Source of the DNA: CAVPDA01 sp963702495
GTDB lineage: Bacteria > Pseudomonadota > Gammaproteobacteria > Burkholderiales > Rhodocyclaceae
Direction of reading: 5' to 3'
Length of the DNA: 64,000 nucleotides
Assembly: GCA_963702495.1 (NCBI GenBank)
Contig: CAVPDA010000022.1
Location: 124,001-188,000 of the forward strand
Part shown: positions 49,758 through 59,883 of the stretch, in pieces
Numbering within the stretch: the stretch's first letter is position 1
Layout of the letters: every line of letters starts with the position of its first letter
Program-made: the position numbers and the translations under genes
Notes under the pieces: model-generated
What the model was told of the DNA's origin: nothing
Seen by the model: only the letters and a program-made list of their open reading frames with translations
Databases searched by the model: none

Positions 49758-49794
49758 GAGATGTTCCGCGGCGTTCCGCGCAAGTCCGCGTGTG

Positions 49795-52594
49795 CTACAC
49801 GAACACCCGCACGTCGTAGTCCTTCTCGTTGAGCTTGGCCTGCGCCGCCGCGAGGCGCGCGATGGGCACGCGCGGCGGGGAGCACGAGACGTAGTTCAGG
49901 TTGATGTAGTGGCAGAACAGGATCGAGTCGGGCTGGCCGCCCTGCTCGCCGCAGATTCCCACCTTGAGGTCGGGCCGCGTTTCGCGGCCCCATTGCACGG
50001 CCATCTGCATCAGGCGGCCGACGCCCTTCACGTCGAGCACCTCGAACGGGTTGTCGCGCAGGATCGCGGTCTCGTTGTACATCGGCAGGAACTTGTTCTC
50101 GGCGTCCTCGCGGGAGAACGAGAACGTGGCCTGGGTCAGGTCGTTGGTGCCGAAGGAGAAGAACTCCGCCACCTCCGCCAGCCGCGCGGCGCGCATGCAC
50201 GCGCGCACTACTTCCACCATGCTGCCGAACTTGAAGTCTGAGCTTGACGCCGAAGCGCTTCTCGACGTCGGCGCGACAGGTGTCCACCAGACCATGCACG
50301 CGCTTCAACTCCTCCACCGTGCATACCTGCGGAACCATGATCTCCGGGTACACATCCACGCCTTCCTTCATGCACTCCGCCGTCGCCTCCAGGATGGCCT
50401 GGATCTGCATGGAATAGATCTCGGGGTAGGTGATGCCGAGGCGCACGCCGCGGTGGCCCAGCATCGGGTTCACCTCGGAGAGCATGAACACCTTCTTCAG
50501 CATCGCCTCCTTCTTCGCCAGCAGGTCCTCGTCGCGGCGCGTATCGCGGTACTTCTTGATACTGGCCTGCAGGCCGTCGAGACTGGCGATGTACTGCTGG
50601 TGCAGTTCGTTGTCGAGCAGTTTCAGCGTCTCCGGCAGCTCGTCCATCGAGCGCACGGCGCGTTTGAGGTTGCGCAGGTGGTTGATCTCGAACTCCAGCT
50701 GGGTGGCGGTGGGCAGGAATTCGTGGATCGGCGGATCCAGCAGGCGCACCGTCACCGGGTGTCCTTCCATCGCCTTGAAGATGTTCTTGAAATCGGTGCG
50801 CTGGATCGGAAGCAGGCGGTCGAGGGCGTTCTTGCGCTGTTCGGGGGTCTCGGCCAGGATCATCTCCTGCACGATCGGCAGCCGGTCGGCGTCGTTGAAC
50901 ATGCGTTCGGTCCGGCACAGGCCGATGCCCATGGCGCCGTAGCGCCGTGCGCGCTGCGCGTCGCGCGGCGTATCGGCGTTGGCATAGACCTTGAGCTGGG
51001 CGAACTCGTCGGCCCAGGTCAGCATTTCCGACAGCTCCCCAAAGAACTCGGCCTCCACCGTCGGGATCTGTCCGGGATAGACCTTGCCGGTCGACCCGTC
51101 GATGGTGATGACGTCGCCCTCGTAGAGGATGGTCGAGCCGACCTTGGCGCGGCGCTCGCGCACGTCGATCTGGATCGCGTCGCAGCCCGACACGCAGGGC
51201 TTGCCCATGCCGCGCGCGACCACGGCGGCGTGGGAGGTCTTGCCGCCGCGCGCAGTGAGGATGCCCTGGGCGGCGAAGAAGCCGTGGATGTCCTCCGGTT
51301 TGGTCTCCTCGCGCACCAGGATCACCTTGTCCCCCAGCTTGCCGCGCAGCTCCGCCGTGTCGGCATCGAACACGATTTTTCCCGAGGCTGCACCGGGCGA
51401 GGCCGACAGCCCGACCGCCAGGGCCTCCGCCTTGAACTGGGGCGACAGCGTCGGCACCATCAACTGCTCAAGCAGTTGCGGATTGATGCGGTTGATCGCC
51501 TGTTCCTTGGTGAGGATGCCCTCCTTGAACATTTGGACGGAGGTGATGACCGTGGCGCGCGCGTTCATCTTGCCGTTGCGCGTCTGCAGACAGTAGAGGC
51601 GCCCCTTCTCGATGGTGAACTCGTAGTCCTGCACTTCCTTGTAGTGCGACTCCAAGCGAGCGCGCAGCTCCAGCAGCTGCTCGTAGAGTGCGGGCATCTC
51701 CTGCTTCATTTCCGTCACCGGCTTCGGCGTGCGGATGCCGGCCACGACGTCCTCGCCCTGGGCGTTCACGAGATACTCGCCGTAGGGCTCGTTGGCGCCG
51801 GTGCCCGGGTTGCGGGTGAAGCCGACGCCGGTGGCGGAATCGTCGCCCATATTGCCGAACACCATGGTGCACACGTTCACCGCGGTGCCGTTGGCCATGT
51901 CCTTGGTGATCTTGAATTGCTTGCGGTAATCGATGGCGCGCTTGCCCATCCAGGAGCGGAACACGGCCTGGATCGAGATCTCCAACTGCTCGTAGGGGTC
52001 ATCAGGGAACGCCTTGCCGGTGTGGCTCTTGACGATCTCGGCGAAGCTGCCGCAGAGGGCCTTGAGCTGCTCGGCGCCGAGATCCACGTCAAGCTCGACG
52101 CCGCTTTTCTTCTTCAGTTCGGCCATTGCCTCGTCGAACTTCTCGTCGGGCACGCCGAGCGCGATCTTGCCGTAGAGCTGGATGAAGCGCCGGTAGGCGT
52201 CGTAGCCGAAGCGTGGATTTCCGGTCAGCTTGATGAGGCCCTCGAGCGTCTGCGGATTGAGGCCGAGGTTGAGAATGGTATCCATCATGCCGGGCATCGA
52301 CATGGCCGAGCCGGAACGCACCGACACCAGCAGGGGATTCGTGGCGGAGCCGAAACCCTTGCCGGTCTTCTTCTCCAGCGCCTGCATGTGGGACTTCACC
52401 TCGGCCATCAGGCCGTCCGGGAAGCGGTTGTTCTCTAGGTAGGCGAGGCAGCCCTCGGTGCTGATGGTGAAGCCTGGCGGCACGTTCAATCCGATCTGGG
52501 TCATCTCGGCCAGATTGGCGCCCTTGCCCCCGAGCAGCATCTTGTTCTTGCCGTCCCCTTCCTCGAAAGCGTATGAAAATTTCTTGTTGCTCAT
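49795..52594 (-). CDS. ppdK: pyruvate phosphate dikinase, broken by a one-base insertion
   Basis: PPDK interconverts pyruvate/ATP/Pi and PEP/AMP/PPi. The ATP-grasp N-terminus (MLLGGKGANLAEM), the phospho-His loop GGKTSHAAVVARGMGKPCVSG, and the PEP-binding barrel are all present. From Met1 the frame runs to RFGVKL and then goes wrong. The correct continuation DFKFGSMVEVVRA, FFSFGTNDLTQATFSFSR and ICGEQGGQPDSILFC is in another frame that ends at 49795. Deleting one base at 50239 gives GVKLDFKFGSMVEV, a continuous protein of about 932 residues. AAGGAGG lies 6 bases before the ATG. An insertion error in the sequence is likely. Confidence 0.94.
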
Positions 52595-52815
52595 GCATCC
52601 TCCTTCTGTGATGGATTGTCTTCGTGCCGGTCAGTTCGAAAAACCCGCCAAGTTTACCCGTTAATGCGGGCTTGCACGCGAATCATCGGCCACGCCGTCA
52701 TCATGGATTGATCTGCAATGGTGCCGGAGGCGATTTCCTGGCGCTTGCGGACTGGCGCGGCCGGCCCTTATGATTCGGTCCGCCCCGGTCGCAGCCGAGG
52801 GCGATCATATTATTT

Positions 52816-53607
52816 ATGGCAATGTTGCCGGACGCAATGATGCGCTTGCCTTTCCTCGCACCGCTTCTTGAACAGATCGAGCTGCCGCTGCGGCTGCCGC
52901 CTGCCGCCGGGGAGCAGAAGCGCCACATCCTGCTCGGCCCGCGCATCGTGTCCTACGCCCTGACGCGCAGCCGTCGCCGCACCCTGGGAATGACGGTGGA
53001 CCAGCGCGGCCTGCGCGTCGGCGCGCCGCACGCCGTGCGCCTGTCCGAGGTGGACGACTTCATCCGCAAGAATCAGGTTTGGGTATTGCGCAAGCTGGAT
53101 GACTGGCAGCCGGCGGGCCGGGCGCCGCGCCTGCTGATCTGCGACGGGGCGCGGTTCCCACTTTTCGGTGAGAGCTGGAACCTGAGGGTGAGGCACGGCG
53201 CCGACATGGTGCATTGGCGCGACGGCGAGCTGGTGCTCGAAACCAGCGCGCACACCGAGCCGCGCGAACTGCTGCTGCTCGAACTGCGCAGACGTGCGCT
53301 GGGCCTGTTCCAGGAGCGCGCTGCCATCCTCATTCGGCCCCTGGGCAGACCGGTGCCCAAGGTGGCGCTGTCCAATGCGCAAACGCGCTGGGGCAGTTGC
53401 AGCAGCAAGAGCGGGTTGCGCCTCAATTGGCGCCTGATCCATCTGCCGCTGCGGCTCACCGATTACGTCGTCGCCCACGAGCTGGCGCATCTGGTGGAGA
53501 TGAACCACTCCCCGCGCTTCTGGCAGGTCGTGGAGCGGCTTTACCCGGACTTTCGCCCGGCGCGCGACGAACTTAAGGCGCAAGCCCTGACCATGCCCCA
53601 TCTTTAG
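52816..53607 (+). CDS. YgjP-like (SprT/M48-like) zinc metallopeptidase domain protein
   Basis: The C-terminal region has the zinc motif HELAHLVEMNHSPRFW (HExxH plus a downstream His) and the preceding NAQTRWGSCSSKSGLRLNWRL that defines the YgjP/DUF45 group. At 263 residues it is typical and has no signal, so it is cytosolic. The substrate is unknown. The start is uncertain: a TATTAT box ends 3 bases before the ATG at 52816, so if that is the -10 element the true start is further in, for example 52837 or 52840. It is divergent from ppdK. Confidence 0.9.
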   Translation: MAMLPDAMMRLPFLAPLLEQIELPLRLPPAAGEQKRHILLGPRIVSYALTRSRRRTLGMTVDQRGLRVGAPHAVRLSEVDDFIRKNQVWVLRKLDDWQPAGRAPRLLICDGARFPLFGESWNLRVRHGADMVHWRDGELVLETSAHTEPRELLLLELRRRALGLFQERAAILIRPLGRPVPKVALSNAQTRWGSCSSKSGLRLNWRLIHLPLRLTDYVVAHELAHLVEMNHSPRFWQVVERLYPDFRPARDELKAQALTMPHL

Positions 53608-53617
53608 GAGTAGTCCC

Positions 53618-54007
<390 letters not shown>

Positions 54008-54041
54008 ACTGCAGCGCTCGCGCAGCTGCCCGCGCCGGGCG

Positions 54042-54443
54042 CTACGCCGCGGCGGGATCGTGCCGCAGCGCAGCGGCGAGTTCGTGCATCGCGTCCGACA
54101 ACTCGGCGACGCCAGGGGCCGCACCCGGCAGATCCCCTCTGCGGCAGCAGGCCTCGATTCCCTGCGCGGCGGCGACGGCGCGGGCGGCGCTGAAATGGGA
54201 CACCGAGCCCTTGATGCTGTGGGTGATGCTGTAGAGACGGTCGATATCCGCGTTCCGCAGCGCGGACTGCAGCGTCGCGAGTTGCGTCTCGAAGTCGCCG
54301 AGAAAGAGCCCGATGATCTGATGCAGCAGCGCCGCGTCGCCGTCGCACTTCGCGATCAGCGCGTCGCGGTCGTAGGGCAGGGGCTTGCGGGGCTCTGGCA
54401 CTTTGACGCTAAGCAGGTCGGGATAGCGGTATAACCCTACCAC
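54042..54443 (-). CDS. histidine phosphotransfer (Hpt) domain protein
   Basis: This 133-residue protein has the Hpt helix with the phospho-accepting His in LYSITHSIKGSVSHFSA. Hpt proteins pass phosphate between sensor kinases and receivers. The GTG at 54443 overlaps the 3' end of the HD-GYP regulator gene by 7 bp, which indicates coupled expression and a likely partnership with its receiver. No matching kinase is adjacent. Confidence 0.88.
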   Translation of the reverse strand: MVGLYRYPDLLSVKVPEPRKPLPYDRDALIAKCDGDAALLHQIIGLFLGDFETQLATLQSALRNADIDRLYSITHSIKGSVSHFSAARAVAAAQGIEACCRRGDLPGAAPGVAELSDAMHELAAALRHDPAAA

Positions 54444-55486
54444 GAAACCGGTTCATCGTCGTGGTAGCGCTCGCGGATCGCGATTACCGTAGCCCATTCG
54501 GAGAGGAAGGCGTCAACGCAGTCCGGATCGAAGTGCGTGGCGCGGCCCTGTCGCAGAAAATCGGCCGCCTGTTCGAACGGCCACGCCCTCTTGTAGGGGC
54601 GGTCCGACGTCAGCGCGTCGAAGACGTCGGCCACCGCAACCATGCGGCCGGGGAGGGGGATGGCGTCGCCCGCCAGTCCGCGCGGGTAGCCGCCGCCGTC
54701 GAGGCGTTCGTGGTGGCTAAGGGCGATCTGTGCGGCCATCTGCAGCACCGGCGAGGCCGAATCCTTGAGGATTTCGTAGCCGACGGCGGAATGACGCTTC
54801 ATCGACTCAAATTCCTGCGCGGTCAGGGGCCCCGGCTTGAGCAGGATCTGGTCGGGCGTGCCCAGCTTGCCCACGTCATGCATGGGCGCCGCCTGCCGAA
54901 TCATCTCCTGATCGCGGTCCGACAGACCGAGCCTGAGGGCGATGAGATGCGAGTAACTCGTCATGCGCAGAATGTGGGCGCCGGTCCCCGGGTCGCGGAA
55001 CTCGGCGGCCCGCGCCAGCCGGAGGATCGTCTCGCGCTCGCGTTCATGGACGTCCGCCATTGCCTTGCGCACTTCCGCCGCCAAGGACTCGGCGCGTTCG
55101 GCCAGCGCCAGATGGCTCTTGCGCAGCGCCAGCATGTTCCTCAGCCGCGACACGAACTCCAGCCTGTCCAGCGGTTTGGTGAGAAAGTCAGTGACGCCGG
55201 ATTCCAGCGCGCGATAGCGCACATCCTTCTCATGCGCGGCGGTGACCATCAGTACCGGAATTTCGGCCGTGACCGGCACACGCCGCAAGTGCTGCGTGAG
55301 CTCGATGCCGTCGAGGCCGGGCATCATGAAGTCCACGATGATGAGATCCGGATCCTGCGTCAGGCACCACGTCAGGCCCTCGCGCGGGTCGGTGAATCCG
55401 ACAGTACCGCAGTCCTCCAGGCGCGAGACCATGGCGCGCATGAGATCGATATTGCTCGACGTGTCGTCAACGATTACGATATTCAT
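54437..55486 (-). CDS. response regulator with HD-GYP domain
   Basis: Residues ~1-125 are a receiver (IVIVDDTSSNIDLM, phospho-Asp in LIIVDFMMPGLDGIE, Lys in DFLTKPLD). After a coiled linker comes an HD-GYP domain with HDVGKLGTPDQILLKPG and HHERLDGGGYPRGL, which keep the metal and GYP residues of cyclic di-GMP phosphodiesterases. I prefer the ATG at 55486 since the receiver begins there; an ATG at 55618 would add 44 poorly conserved residues (PPDDENQTTPTWWPW). The overlap with the Hpt gene suggests one signalling unit. Confidence 0.9.
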   Translation of the reverse strand: MNIVIVDDTSSNIDLMRAMVSRLEDCGTVGFTDPREGLTWCLTQDPDLIIVDFMMPGLDGIELTQHLRRVPVTAEIPVLMVTAAHEKDVRYRALESGVTDFLTKPLDRLEFVSRLRNMLALRKSHLALAERAESLAAEVRKAMADVHERERETILRLARAAEFRDPGTGAHILRMTSYSHLIALRLGLSDRDQEMIRQAAPMHDVGKLGTPDQILLKPGPLTAQEFESMKRHSAVGYEILKDSASPVLQMAAQIALSHHERLDGGGYPRGLAGDAIPLPGRMVAVADVFDALTSDRPYKRAWPFEQAADFLRQGRATHFDPDCVDAFLSEWATVIAIRERYHDDEPVSW

Positions 55487-55950
55487 GCGCCGCTGCGCCG
55501 GCGCGACGCGCGGCGAACCCTGTGCCGGCTCAGTCCCGCGCGCCGCGATCCAGGGCCACCAGGTTGGCGTCGTCTGATTCTCGTCGTCGGGCGGCATTGA
55601 TTCGAATGGAATATTCACCGGCGCGCCCGCTCTCGGCCATGGCAGGGTAGGCCGTGGCCGATTTCGAGTTCCGATTCACAGAATGTGGGGAGCATGCCGC
55701 CTGCCGGGTAAGTACCAAGTCACACTGATTAGACCGCGAAGCCGCAGCCCGTCCAAGGAACAAGTTCTCGCTTCGCGACTCGATAGCCTTCAAGGGCCGG
55801 GATGCTCCGCGGCCCTGGAGGCATCCCCCTGCGACGCAACGGGTGGGGAAAACGACGTATTATCGACCATTGCCGCCGGTCGGCGCGACGGCGGCGAATG
55901 GATACGTTGATTGGATACGTTGTTTCCCGGCGGAGTATGCGATTCCTGAT
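55487..55950. other. intergenic region before the TAXI gene
   Basis: About 460 bp (330 bp if the regulator starts at 55618) with no convincing gene. It contains TATTAT at 55858-55863, a -10 candidate for the rightward gene, and an 11-base direct repeat tggatacgttg at 55899-55909 and 55912-55922 (13-bp period). The repeat could be a tandem binding site. Confidence 0.4.
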
Positions 55951-57288
55951 ATGGGCAAGCTGATGCGTCGTCTGCGCCAGGTTTCCCCCCGCGACCTGCT
56001 GGCAGTGGGCCTGCCGGCGCTGCTGCTGCTGATCGCCGCCTTCTGGGTGGCGGCACAGTTCATCAAGCCTGCGCCGCCCGATCATGTCATCATTACTAGC
56101 GGCAGCGATGGCGGCGCGTATCAGCATTTCGCAGCGCGCTACAAGCCGATCCTCCAGCGCTACGGCATCACGCTGGTCGAAAAGACGTCCGCCGGCTCCG
56201 CCGAGAACCTCGAACGCCTGCTGGATGCAAGACAGCAGGTGGATCTCGGTTTCATCCAGGGCGGGTCCGACGTGGTGCGCGAGGACGTTCCCCTGCGTTC
56301 CCTCGGCAGTCTCTACTACGAGCCGTTGTGGGTTTTCTATCGCGGCGATCCAGCTATCGACCGGGTCGACCAGTTGGCGCGAAAGAAGATCGCGATCGGC
56401 GTCTCCGGCAGCGGCACCAACAAGCTGGCGCGCGAGCTGCTCGATGCTCACGGCATGACGGAAGGCAAGGTTGAACTGGTTCTCGTGTCCGGCCTGCAGG
56501 CGGTCGAGGCGCTGAACAGCGGCGCGGTGGACGCTGTATTCGTGGTCGGTCCGCCGCACTCGGCGGCGGTTTGGCTGCTGCTCCACACCGAAAACGTGCG
56601 GCTGCTGTCGTTCTCCCAGGCGGACGCCTATACGCGACGCTTTCCCTACCTGGCGAAGCTGACATTGCCGCGCGGCGTGATCAATTTCGAGCGCAACATT
56701 CCGCCCCACGACACGACGCTCATCGCTCCCCTGGCGACGCTGGTGGCGCGCGAGGACACGCATCCGGCACTGATCGACATTATGCTGCAGGCCATGTCGC
56801 AGACGCACCGCGAGCCTGGCATCTTTCAGAGGGCATCCGAGTTTCCCTCCGCCAGGCAGGTGGATTTTCCCCTCAGCCCGCGCGCCGAGCGCTACTACAA
56901 GTCCGGCCCGCCGTTGCTGCAGCGTTATCTTCCGTTCTGGGCGGCGAACTTCATCGACCGCGTCATCGTGATGCTGGTGCCGATCATCGCCATTCTCTAC
57001 CCCCTGATGAAGATCACGCCGCCGCTCTACAGTTGGCGTGTGCGCTCGCGCATTTACCGCTGGTACGGGGAGCTCAAGTTTCTGGAGTACGAGGCGGAAA
57101 GCAATCCCCACGGCCGCACGCCGCAGGAGTGGGACGCGGCGCTCGATCGCGTCGAACACGCCGTCAACCGCATTCCCACGCCGCTCGCGTTCGCCGACCA
57201 GCTTTACACGCTGCGCACGCATATCGCCATGGTGCGCCAGAACCTCGAACGCAAGGTCGGCGGCCTGGAGGCGGCGAAGCAATCCTGA
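55951..57288 (+). CDS. TAXI-family TRAP solute-binding protein, membrane-anchored at two points
   Basis: The 445-residue protein starts with a membrane helix (LLAVGLPALLLLIAAFWVAA). A TAXI binding domain follows: IITSGSDGGAYQHFAARY, VEKTSAGSAENLERLL, GFIQGGSDV and KIAIGVSGSGTNKLARELL. A second helix lies at about 331-350 (ANFIDRVIVMLVPIIAILYP), with a ~95-residue basic/acidic tail after it that would be cytoplasmic. Usual TAXI proteins end before that helix and work with a DctQM permease; none is encoded here. The extended form is seen in some proteobacteria. The ligand is unknown. Confidence 0.88.
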   Translation: MGKLMRRLRQVSPRDLLAVGLPALLLLIAAFWVAAQFIKPAPPDHVIITSGSDGGAYQHFAARYKPILQRYGITLVEKTSAGSAENLERLLDARQQVDLGFIQGGSDVVREDVPLRSLGSLYYEPLWVFYRGDPAIDRVDQLARKKIAIGVSGSGTNKLARELLDAHGMTEGKVELVLVSGLQAVEALNSGAVDAVFVVGPPHSAAVWLLLHTENVRLLSFSQADAYTRRFPYLAKLTLPRGVINFERNIPPHDTTLIAPLATLVAREDTHPALIDIMLQAMSQTHREPGIFQRASEFPSARQVDFPLSPRAERYYKSGPPLLQRYLPFWAANFIDRVIVMLVPIIAILYPLMKITPPLYSWRVRSRIYRWYGELKFLEYEAESNPHGRTPQEWDAALDRVEHAVNRIPTPLAFADQLYTLRTHIAMVRQNLERKVGGLEAAKQS

Positions 57289-57338
57289 TTTTGCCGCTGT
57301 CGCGGCAGGGTGTGGCCCCCGTCTTGGCGCTGCCGGTT

Positions 57339-58271
57339 TCAAATGGCCGCGGCGGCTTCCATCAGACGCGCCTGTACGCGGACCCGGTTCAGCAGGTCCG
57401 CATCGGCAATCGCCGGATAGAGGCGGTACCAGCGATCGACCAGCGCGGGGTTTGCCGCCGCCGCCCGCTCCATGCGTGCGCGCGCCGGCGGCGACAGCGG
57501 CAGGGTCAGCAGTCGCGGCGCGAGCCATGCCAGGTAGTCGCCGACCAGCGCCTCATCCGCGGCTTGCGCCCAGCGCTCGGCGAGGGGCAATTCGGGCAGG
57601 ACGACCTCGGGCCGATGATGTTTCGATCCCGCGCAACGGCCCGCGACCGCGGCAGCGTTGTCGTGCCGGCGTTCGAACCACTGCGTCTGGCGCGACGAGC
57701 CGGCACCGCGTCTAACCAGTTCCTCCACGGCGTCGAGGTGGCAGCGCGGGCGGCGTGCGCTGTCGCCGGCCGGGCCGTGCTCGATCAGGGAGGGCGCAAG
57801 AAAGCCGTCCACGCCGGCGGGAGCGGCGCTCCACGCGGCAGGATGTCGCAGCGGAATGAGGCGCTGCATGCTGAGCGTCGCCAGGAGGGCGAGCGGTGCG
57901 CCGTCGGCGTCGTCCAGGAGCCAGAGTTCGAAACGGTCGGCGAGAGGAAAAGGCAGGGCCGAGCGACGCTCGCCGGTGGCGGCGATCAGTGTATCGGCGG
58001 CTTCGCGCAGCGCCATGGCATCGAGCGCGGGATGTACGGGGAATTTGGCCAACCCCTCCTCGTTCGACCAGACGCCGTAGCGGTAGAACTGCCTTTCGCC
58101 GCGATCCCGATTGAGGCTGCCCCACCCTCCCGGCCGTTCCACGGCGAGTTGGATTTCCCAGTTGACGCCGTCGGTGCTGAGCGCCCGACCGATGTCGAGT
58201 TCGACGACCTGCGTCACGCCGAGATAGGGATTGACGCGCCGCACCGCGTACGCCGACGCCGCAACCGTCAC
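57339..58271 (-). CDS. conserved hypothetical protein
   Basis: This 310-residue protein has no signal, membrane helix or known motif. Landmarks are VRRVNPYLGVTQVVELDIGR, WEIQLAVERPGGWGSLNRD, RFELWLLDDADGAPLALLAT and a helical C-terminus (LPLSPPARARMERAAAANP). It resembles uncharacterised proteins of Rhodocyclales-like bacteria by composition and length, but I cannot place it in a family. The 4-bp overlap with the small gene upstream (58268-58459) shows co-translation. Confidence 0.75.
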   Translation of the reverse strand: MTVAASAYAVRRVNPYLGVTQVVELDIGRALSTDGVNWEIQLAVERPGGWGSLNRDRGERQFYRYGVWSNEEGLAKFPVHPALDAMALREAADTLIAATGERRSALPFPLADRFELWLLDDADGAPLALLATLSMQRLIPLRHPAAWSAAPAGVDGFLAPSLIEHGPAGDSARRPRCHLDAVEELVRRGAGSSRQTQWFERRHDNAAAVAGRCAGSKHHRPEVVLPELPLAERWAQAADEALVGDYLAWLAPRLLTLPLSPPARARMERAAAANPALVDRWYRLYPAIADADLLNRVRVQARLMEAAAAI

Positions 58272-58459
58272 GGGCTACGCTCCAACTTGGCGCGCAGTTG
58301 TTCGATCAACTGGGCGGCCGGATCCTGAAATTCGGGGTCGAGGGCGTCGAACAGGTATTCCACTTCATCGAGCATCGTTTCGATCTCGCGGCGATCGGCG
58401 GGCGTGTTCATGCGTACCGCCACCTGCTGCAGATAGGCCAAGGGGTTGATGCCATCCAT
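58268..58459 (-). CDS. small conserved acidic helical protein
   Basis: This 63-residue protein (starting MDGINPLAYLQQVAVRMNTP) has two predicted amphipathic helices (REIETMLDEVEYLFDAL and AAQLIEQLRAKLE). GGAGG lies just upstream of the ATG at 58459. It overlaps the hypothetical gene downstream by 4 bp, so it is the first gene of a two-gene unit. The function is unknown. Confidence 0.75.
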   Translation of the reverse strand: MDGINPLAYLQQVAVRMNTPADRREIETMLDEVEYLFDALDPEFQDPAAQLIEQLRAKLERSP

Positions 58460-58605
58460 ACCGACTCCTCCTGATCGATTGCCGGGCGATCCTGGCCGAT
58501 TAGTCAGACGTCGTCGCCAAGGGTTCCCCGGAAATGCCGGCATGGCCGCGGGCGCGACAACGCCGCAACGAACCAGCCACTCGCGAATCCTGCGGCTCGA
58601 GTCCG

Positions 58606-58767
58606 CTACTTCGCCCGCTTGGCCTTGCCCTGCGTAGATTTGGCCGGCTCCGCGGTCTGCGGCTCTTCCGGTTTCTTGTAATCGCCGATGACGCCTTTCA
58701 GCGGACAGACCGAGACGATCGGGCATTTCTTGCAGCCGGCGACAATCGCGATGGGGCAAAGGGTCAT
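58606..58767 (-). CDS. small cysteine-rich protein
   Basis: This 53-residue protein begins MTLCPIAIVAGCKKCPIVSV and continues CPLKGVIGDY, with four Cys in 21 residues (C-x7-C-x2-C-x5-C), three of them next to Pro or Lys, then a Lys/Ala/Pro tail. GGAGAAA lies 4 bases before the ATG. The spacing suggests a zinc or iron-sulfur site, but I know no family with a proven function. It is divergent from the rhomboid gene. Confidence 0.75.
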   Translation of the reverse strand: MTLCPIAIVAGCKKCPIVSVCPLKGVIGDYKKPEEPQTAEPAKSTQGKAKRAK

Positions 58768-59043
58768 CTCGTTTCTCCTGTGGTCGTGGTGGCTGCCTCG
58801 GCGATGCGAATCCGGGGAAGGCAGTGAGGGCGTGTGGTGTCGGACCCGAACCGTCGAAAAGTATGAGGCGCACCCGGTGGCAATGCAACAGCGCCCGTGC
58901 AACCTCAGCGCCCCCGCTTCCCGCCTTGACGCTCCACGGCTGAGTGGGCGCGGCGGGCGGAGATTTTCCGGCGCTACGGGGTAAACTGGGACCAGTCCAC
59001 CCGCGCGCCGCGATGCGAGCGGCGCCCTGACCATGGCGAAGCG

Positions 59044-59745
59044 ATGATCCCCCTGCACGACGACAATCCCACCGACCTGCCGCCGGTCTTCACGATCCTG
59101 CTGATCGCCGCCTGCGTGCTTGTCTTTCTGTGGCAGATTTCCCTGGGCAAGGCGCAGGAGCGGGCGATTCTGGCCCTGGGAGCCATTCCCTCGGTACTCC
59201 TCGGCGAGCGGCGTCTGTCCCCGGAACTGGCCCTGGTGCCGCCGGAGCTCACGATTCTCACCAGCATGTTCCTGCACGGCGGCTGGATGCACCTCGTCGG
59301 CAACATGCTCTACCTGTGGGTCTTCGGCAACAATGTCGAAGATGCCATGGGGCATCTGCGCTTCCTCGTCTTCTACGGCTTGTGCGGAGCCGCCGCGGTG
59401 TTCGCGCAGGCTCTGCCGAACCCGGCCTCCACCATTCCGATGATCGGCGCGAGCGGCGCCATCTCCGGCGTGCTCGGCGCCTACCTGCTGCTCTATCCGC
59501 GGGCCCGCGTGCTGGTGGGCATTCCCCTTGGCTTCATCATCCACACCGCTCGCCTGCCGGCGCTGTGGGTGCTGGGGTTCTGGTTCGTGCTGCAGATCAT
59601 CAATACGCTGCTGGCCGGCAAGGGGCAGGGCGGGGTGGCCTGGGGCGCGCACATCGGCGGCTTCATCGCCGGGATGCTGCTGCTGCCGCTGTTTCGCCGG
59701 CGCGGTGTGCGGCTGTTCCAGCCGGTGCGCAGGAACTACGACTAA
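59044..59745 (+). CDS. rhomboid family intramembrane serine protease
   Basis: Rhomboids cleave helices inside the membrane. The 233-residue protein has about six helices, the loop-1 motif HGGWMHLVGNMLYLWVFGNN, the catalytic Ser in IGASGAISGVLGAYLL and the catalytic His in GAHIGGFIAGM. Substrates are unknown. It stands alone. Confidence 0.95.
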   Translation: MIPLHDDNPTDLPPVFTILLIAACVLVFLWQISLGKAQERAILALGAIPSVLLGERRLSPELALVPPELTILTSMFLHGGWMHLVGNMLYLWVFGNNVEDAMGHLRFLVFYGLCGAAAVFAQALPNPASTIPMIGASGAISGVLGAYLLLYPRARVLVGIPLGFIIHTARLPALWVLGFWFVLQIINTLLAGKGQGGVAWGAHIGGFIAGMLLLPLFRRRGVRLFQPVRRNYD

Positions 59746-59883
59746 TGCGCCGGAGCGTGGCACGATACGGCTTGGCGAACCAAGCCTCGGCTTCGGCGCC
59801 TTCCGCCCCCGGCAAGGCAGTCGGAGCATCCCGGTGCCGAGCTGAAGTGTTTTTTTGAGCACCTTCAATCCAAGGAGACCGCA

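Noticed and set aside
49577..50238. Extended C-terminus of ppdK reading on into plsC
   Set aside because: The extension is the wrong frame after a one-base insertion at 50239; the proper ppdK end is in another frame and stops at 49795.
49964..52438. 824-codon plus-strand frame inside ppdK
   Set aside because: Antisense shadow of ppdK with His/Gln/Arg-rich composition.
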